A stretch of 5,819 bases of DNA from an uncultured Granulosicoccus sp. (lineage in GTDB: Bacteria; Pseudomonadota; Gammaproteobacteria; Granulosicoccales; Granulosicoccaceae), in contig CALLPU010000277.1 in the NCBI GenBank assembly GCA_938016235.1, positions 1 through 5,819 of the forward strand, given 5' to 3'. Shown here piece by piece: positions 3,005-5,819 of the stretch (its first letter is position 1; each line of letters begins with the position of its first letter). Under the pieces are notes generated by a model. It ran no database searches, had not been told where the DNA came from, and saw only the letters and a program-made list of their open reading frames with translations. Position numbers and translations under genes: made by a program.

Positions 3005-5819
3005 ATGAATGCACCGCTGGTTAAAGATCCTCTCGAACTCCCTGTCAAACAACTTCGGGAGATCCCGTACAACTACACGTCTTTCTCGGATCGCGAGATA
3101 ACACTACGTTATCTGGGCGAAGCGGGTTGGCTATTGATTCAGCAATTACGGGATGAACGTCGTACGGGACAGTCAGCTCGAATGCTGTTCGAAGTGTTGG
3201 GTGACATCTGGGTAATCGATAGAAACCCGTTCATCCAGGAAGATCTGCTGTGTAACAAGCGGCGGCGTGATGCGCTGGTTGGTGCCCTGAAGCACCGGGT
3301 TGAACAAATCGTGGAGCGTGCTACTCAGGATCCGCGTGTGGGAAATCTGATCACGCTGGCCACTCAAGCCATTGAAGCATTTCAGCAACGGCTGTCAGAG
3401 ATGCAACGACTGCGCAAGGTGGTTATCCAGAACATGCGCGGTGCCACGCACCCAGACAACGTCAGATTTGATGGTTTGTCGCGTGTCTCCCACGTAACCG
3501 ATGCCACTGACTGGCGGGTAGAGCTACCCTTTGTGGTACTGACCCCCGATTCGGAAGCAGAGCTCCCGGAAATCATCAAGCGATGCATCAACCTGAAACT
3601 GACCATCGTCCCCCGCGGTGGTGGCACGGGCTATACCGGTGGTGCGATTCCCTTGCATGCACGTACTGCGGTCATCAACCTTGAAAAACTGGATGCTCGC
3701 GACCCGGTAAGCCTGACTGAGCTGCCAGCCAGCGAGCAGTTTCCTCAGCGTCAGGTGCACACCATTCGCGTTGAATCTGGTGTGGTAACCCGGCGAGTGT
3801 CTGAAGATGCCGCTGCGAAAGGACTGGCATTCGCTGTTGACCCAACCTCGCAGGATGCGTCAACTATCGGTGGCAACATTGCGATGAATGCGGGTGGCAA
3901 GAAAGCCGTGTTGTGGGGAACCACGCTGGACAACCTGTTGTCCTGGCGCATGGTAGACCCGGATGGCCACTGGCTGGATATAGAACGGCTTGATCACAAC
4001 CTGGGCAAAATTCACACGCAGCAGGTGGTGCGGTTCCGCGTGACTCGCACCGATGCGAAGAGCGGTGAAGTGATTGGTGACGCCTGGATGATTGAAACTC
4101 CCGGATCCAGTCTGCGGCAGCAGGGGTTAGGTAAGGATGTTACCGACAAGTTTCTGGGTGGATTGCCAGGTGTGCAAAAGGAAGGTTGTGACGGGCTGAT
4201 TACGTCAGCTGTCTTCGTATTGCACCGAATGCCAGACCACGTTCGCACGGTTTGCATGGAATTCTACGGGCGAGATTTGCGTCAGGCCGTGCTGGGTATC
4301 ACTGAGGTCAAAGACTACATAGACCAGACCGCTGGCATTGAGCTGGCCGGCCTGGAGCATCTTGATGATCGTTACATCAAGGCGGTGAAGTACAGTGCCA
4401 AGGCGGCTCGAGGGGAGTTGCCCAAGATGCTGTTACTGGCCGACATTGTCAGTGATGATGCTGATCTGGTAGGCAAGGTTGCTTCCGGTATTGTTCAACT
4501 GGTTAACCAACGTGGTGCGGAAGGTTTTATCGCCGTCAGCAGTGAGGCGCGCAGGCAGTTCTGGGCGGCCCGGTCGCGCACGGCGGCCATTGCTGCGCAT
4601 ACCAACGCCTTCAAGATCAACGAAGATGTGGTGATTCCGTTGCCGCGGCTGGCGGATTACAGCGAAGGTATTGAGCGTATCAACATCGAGCATGCGTTGA
4701 GCAACAAGCTGACAATGCTGGATCAGGTACGTCGGTTGCTCTCGTCCAGTGATGTGCATGCGCTGGTTGCACTGCCGGGTGACGATTGTGAAGAGAGCAC
4801 GGCCATTGTGCAGGGAGTACTCAATGCAGCGCTCTCCACGCTGGATGACGTAGCCAGTCGCTGGAGTGATCTCTACGATCAGCTTCGCGATTCTGATGAG
4901 CAATTCCTGAGCGCCCTGCGTGAATCCCGTGAGCCAATAGAGACGAATGAGTGCATCCAGGCATTGCTCAGTCGAGACGATGTTATCTCTTACCGCAAGT
5001 CTGTAGAGAAACCCCTTAAAGAGAGATTCTCTGGAAACCGCTATCAACGGCTGTGCAAGAAGCTGGATGATATCCACGCCCAGTATCGCCCGCAGCGCTT
5101 GTTTGCGGCGTTACACATGCACGCCGGGGACGGAAACATTCACACGAATATTCCAGTTAATTCCAACGATTACACCATGATGCGGCAGGCGGAAGGCATC
5201 GTTGACCGTGTCATGGATCTGGCCAGATTGCTCAATGGTGTTATATCCGGTGAGCACGGCATCGGCCTGACCAAGATCCAGTACATGGACGAGTCAGTGG
5301 TACAGGCTTTTGCCGACTACAAAAGCGTGGTCGATCCGAACGGACACTTCAACAAGGGCAAACTGATGCCTGGCTCCAGTTTGTCGAATGCGTACACACC
5401 GTCACTCAGGCTGGTGCAGCAGGAAGCTCTCATACTGGAACAAAGCGAGCTCGGTTCGCTCAATGACAGCATCAAGGACTGCTTGCGTTGCGGCAAGTGC
5501 AAGCCGGTGTGTGCCACGCATTCGCCCGGTGCGAATCTGCTTTACTCGCCACGCAACAAGGTATTGGGGACAGGCTTGATCATCGAAGCTTTCCTGTACG
5601 AAGAACAAACACGGCGAGGCCTGTCCATTCGTCATTTTGATGAGATGAATGACATCGCTGACCACTGCACGGTCTGTCACAAGTGTCTCGCACCATGCCC
5701 GGTGGATATCGATTTTGGTGAAGTGTCCATCACCATGCGCAAGATTCTCAAGGATCGCGGGCAAAAGAATTACAGCCTGGGCACCAAGGCATCCATGGCC
5801 TTTCTGAATGTCAAAGACC
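3005..5819 (+). CDS. Large FAD-binding, two-[4Fe-4S] oxidoreductase with N-terminal DUF3683 domain; 3' end missing
   Basis: Soluble flavin dehydrogenase related to glycolate oxidase GlcD, D-lactate dehydrogenase and E. coli YdiJ; it probably oxidises a 2-hydroxy acid and passes electrons through iron-sulfur clusters, but the substrate cannot be read from the sequence. Domains over the 938 visible residues: DUF3683-type N-terminus from about residue 19 (EIPYNYTSFSDREI) to about 160; FAD-binding domain from about 173 with PRGGGTGYTGG (203-213) and DPTSQDASTIGGNIAMNAGG (279-298); C-terminal oxidase half with INEDVVIPLP near 540, a helical stretch of roughly 100 residues (about 590-700), HMHAGDGNIH (704-713) and GEHGIG (749-754). 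Two ferredoxin motifs CxxCxxCxxxC follow: C826, C829, C832, C836 and C888, C891, C894, C898. The frame is open to the window end; a cysteine-rich domain and some hundreds of residues are expected beyond it. The ATG at 3005 (MNAPL...) is favoured because the frame is stopped at 2948-2950 and contains no other ATG; its Shine-Dalgarno is weak. No membrane segment or signal peptide is seen. Confidence 0.93.
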   Translation, partial: MNAPLVKDPLELPVKQLREIPYNYTSFSDREITLRYLGEAGWLLIQQLRDERRTGQSARMLFEVLGDIWVIDRNPFIQEDLLCNKRRRDALVGALKHRVEQIVERATQDPRVGNLITLATQAIEAFQQRLSEMQRLRKVVIQNMRGATHPDNVRFDGLSRVSHVTDATDWRVELPFVVLTPDSEAELPEIIKRCINLKLTIVPRGGGTGYTGGAIPLHARTAVINLEKLDARDPVSLTELPASEQFPQRQVHTIRVESGVVTRRVSEDAAAKGLAFAVDPTSQDASTIGGNIAMNAGGKKAVLWGTTLDNLLSWRMVDPDGHWLDIERLDHNLGKIHTQQVVRFRVTRTDAKSGEVIGDAWMIETPGSSLRQQGLGKDVTDKFLGGLPGVQKEGCDGLITSAVFVLHRMPDHVRTVCMEFYGRDLRQAVLGITEVKDYIDQTAGIELAGLEHLDDRYIKAVKYSAKAARGELPKMLLLADIVSDDADLVGKVASGIVQLVNQRGAEGFIAVSSEARRQFWAARSRTAAIAAHTNAFKINEDVVIPLPRLADYSEGIERINIEHALSNKLTMLDQVRRLLSSSDVHALVALPGDDCEESTAIVQGVLNAALSTLDDVASRWSDLYDQLRDSDEQFLSALRESREPIETNECIQALLSRDDVISYRKSVEKPLKERFSGNRYQRLCKKLDDIHAQYRPQRLFAALHMHAGDGNIHTNIPVNSNDYTMMRQAEGIVDRVMDLARLLNGVISGEHGIGLTKIQYMDESVVQAFADYKSVVDPNGHFNKGKLMPGSSLSNAYTPSLRLVQQEALILEQSELGSLNDSIKDCLRCGKCKPVCATHSPGANLLYSPRNKVLGTGLIIEAFLYEEQTRRGLSIRHFDEMNDIADHCTVCHKCLAPCPVDIDFGEVSITMRKILKDRGQKNYSLGTKASMAFLNVKD

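Noticed and set aside
4433..5077. 214-codon minus-strand frame
   Set aside because: It lies inside the oxidoreductase gene, which has an unbroken frame with family motifs on both sides; the antisense peptide shows no motif.
5402..5764. 120-codon minus-strand frame
   Set aside because: It is antisense to the two ferredoxin motifs of the oxidoreductase; a shadow frame.

Overview
The window looks like chromosomal core-genome DNA from a proteobacterium, most likely a gammaproteobacterium. GC content looks moderate (low-to-mid 50s % by eye, not computed). The evidence is a Crp/Vfr-type cAMP receptor protein gene divergent from a YhfA-type OsmC gene, an arrangement also found in E. coli. Next come the L13-S9 ribosomal protein operon and a very large FAD/Fe-S oxidoreductase of the DUF3683 type. 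I see no mobile element, CRISPR array, tRNA or rRNA.

Layout: (1) positions 1-568, minus strand: 5' part of crp/vfr, cut by the window start inside the DNA-recognition helix. (2) 569-735: divergent control region holding both ribosome-binding sites and a possible 39-codon minus-strand ORF ahead of crp. (3) 736-1152, plus: yhfA-like osmC gene starting with TTG. (4) 1153-1883: about 730 bp with no convincing protein gene but much structure: inverted repeats, a 24-bp dyad next to a -10-like box, a chain of hairpins ending in a strong intrinsic terminator (1662-1693), then a good promoter (1812-1840). (5) 1884-2713, plus: rplM and rpsI, overlapping by one base, with an intrinsic terminator at 2780-2803. 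(6) 2804-3004: spacer with three tandem 9-base repeats. (7) 3005-5819, plus: 938 codons of an FAD-binding/two [4Fe-4S] oxidoreductase, open at the window end.

Functionally the region joins a global cAMP-responsive regulator, a thiol peroxidase-type protein, two large/small-subunit ribosomal proteins that are co-transcribed, and a soluble flavin/iron-sulfur dehydrogenase that probably oxidises a 2-hydroxy acid. They do not form one pathway. The least explained part is 1383-1693, where a terminator closes a run of hairpins with no gene in front of it. This is a candidate small RNA, or a leader/attenuator ahead of the ribosomal operon.
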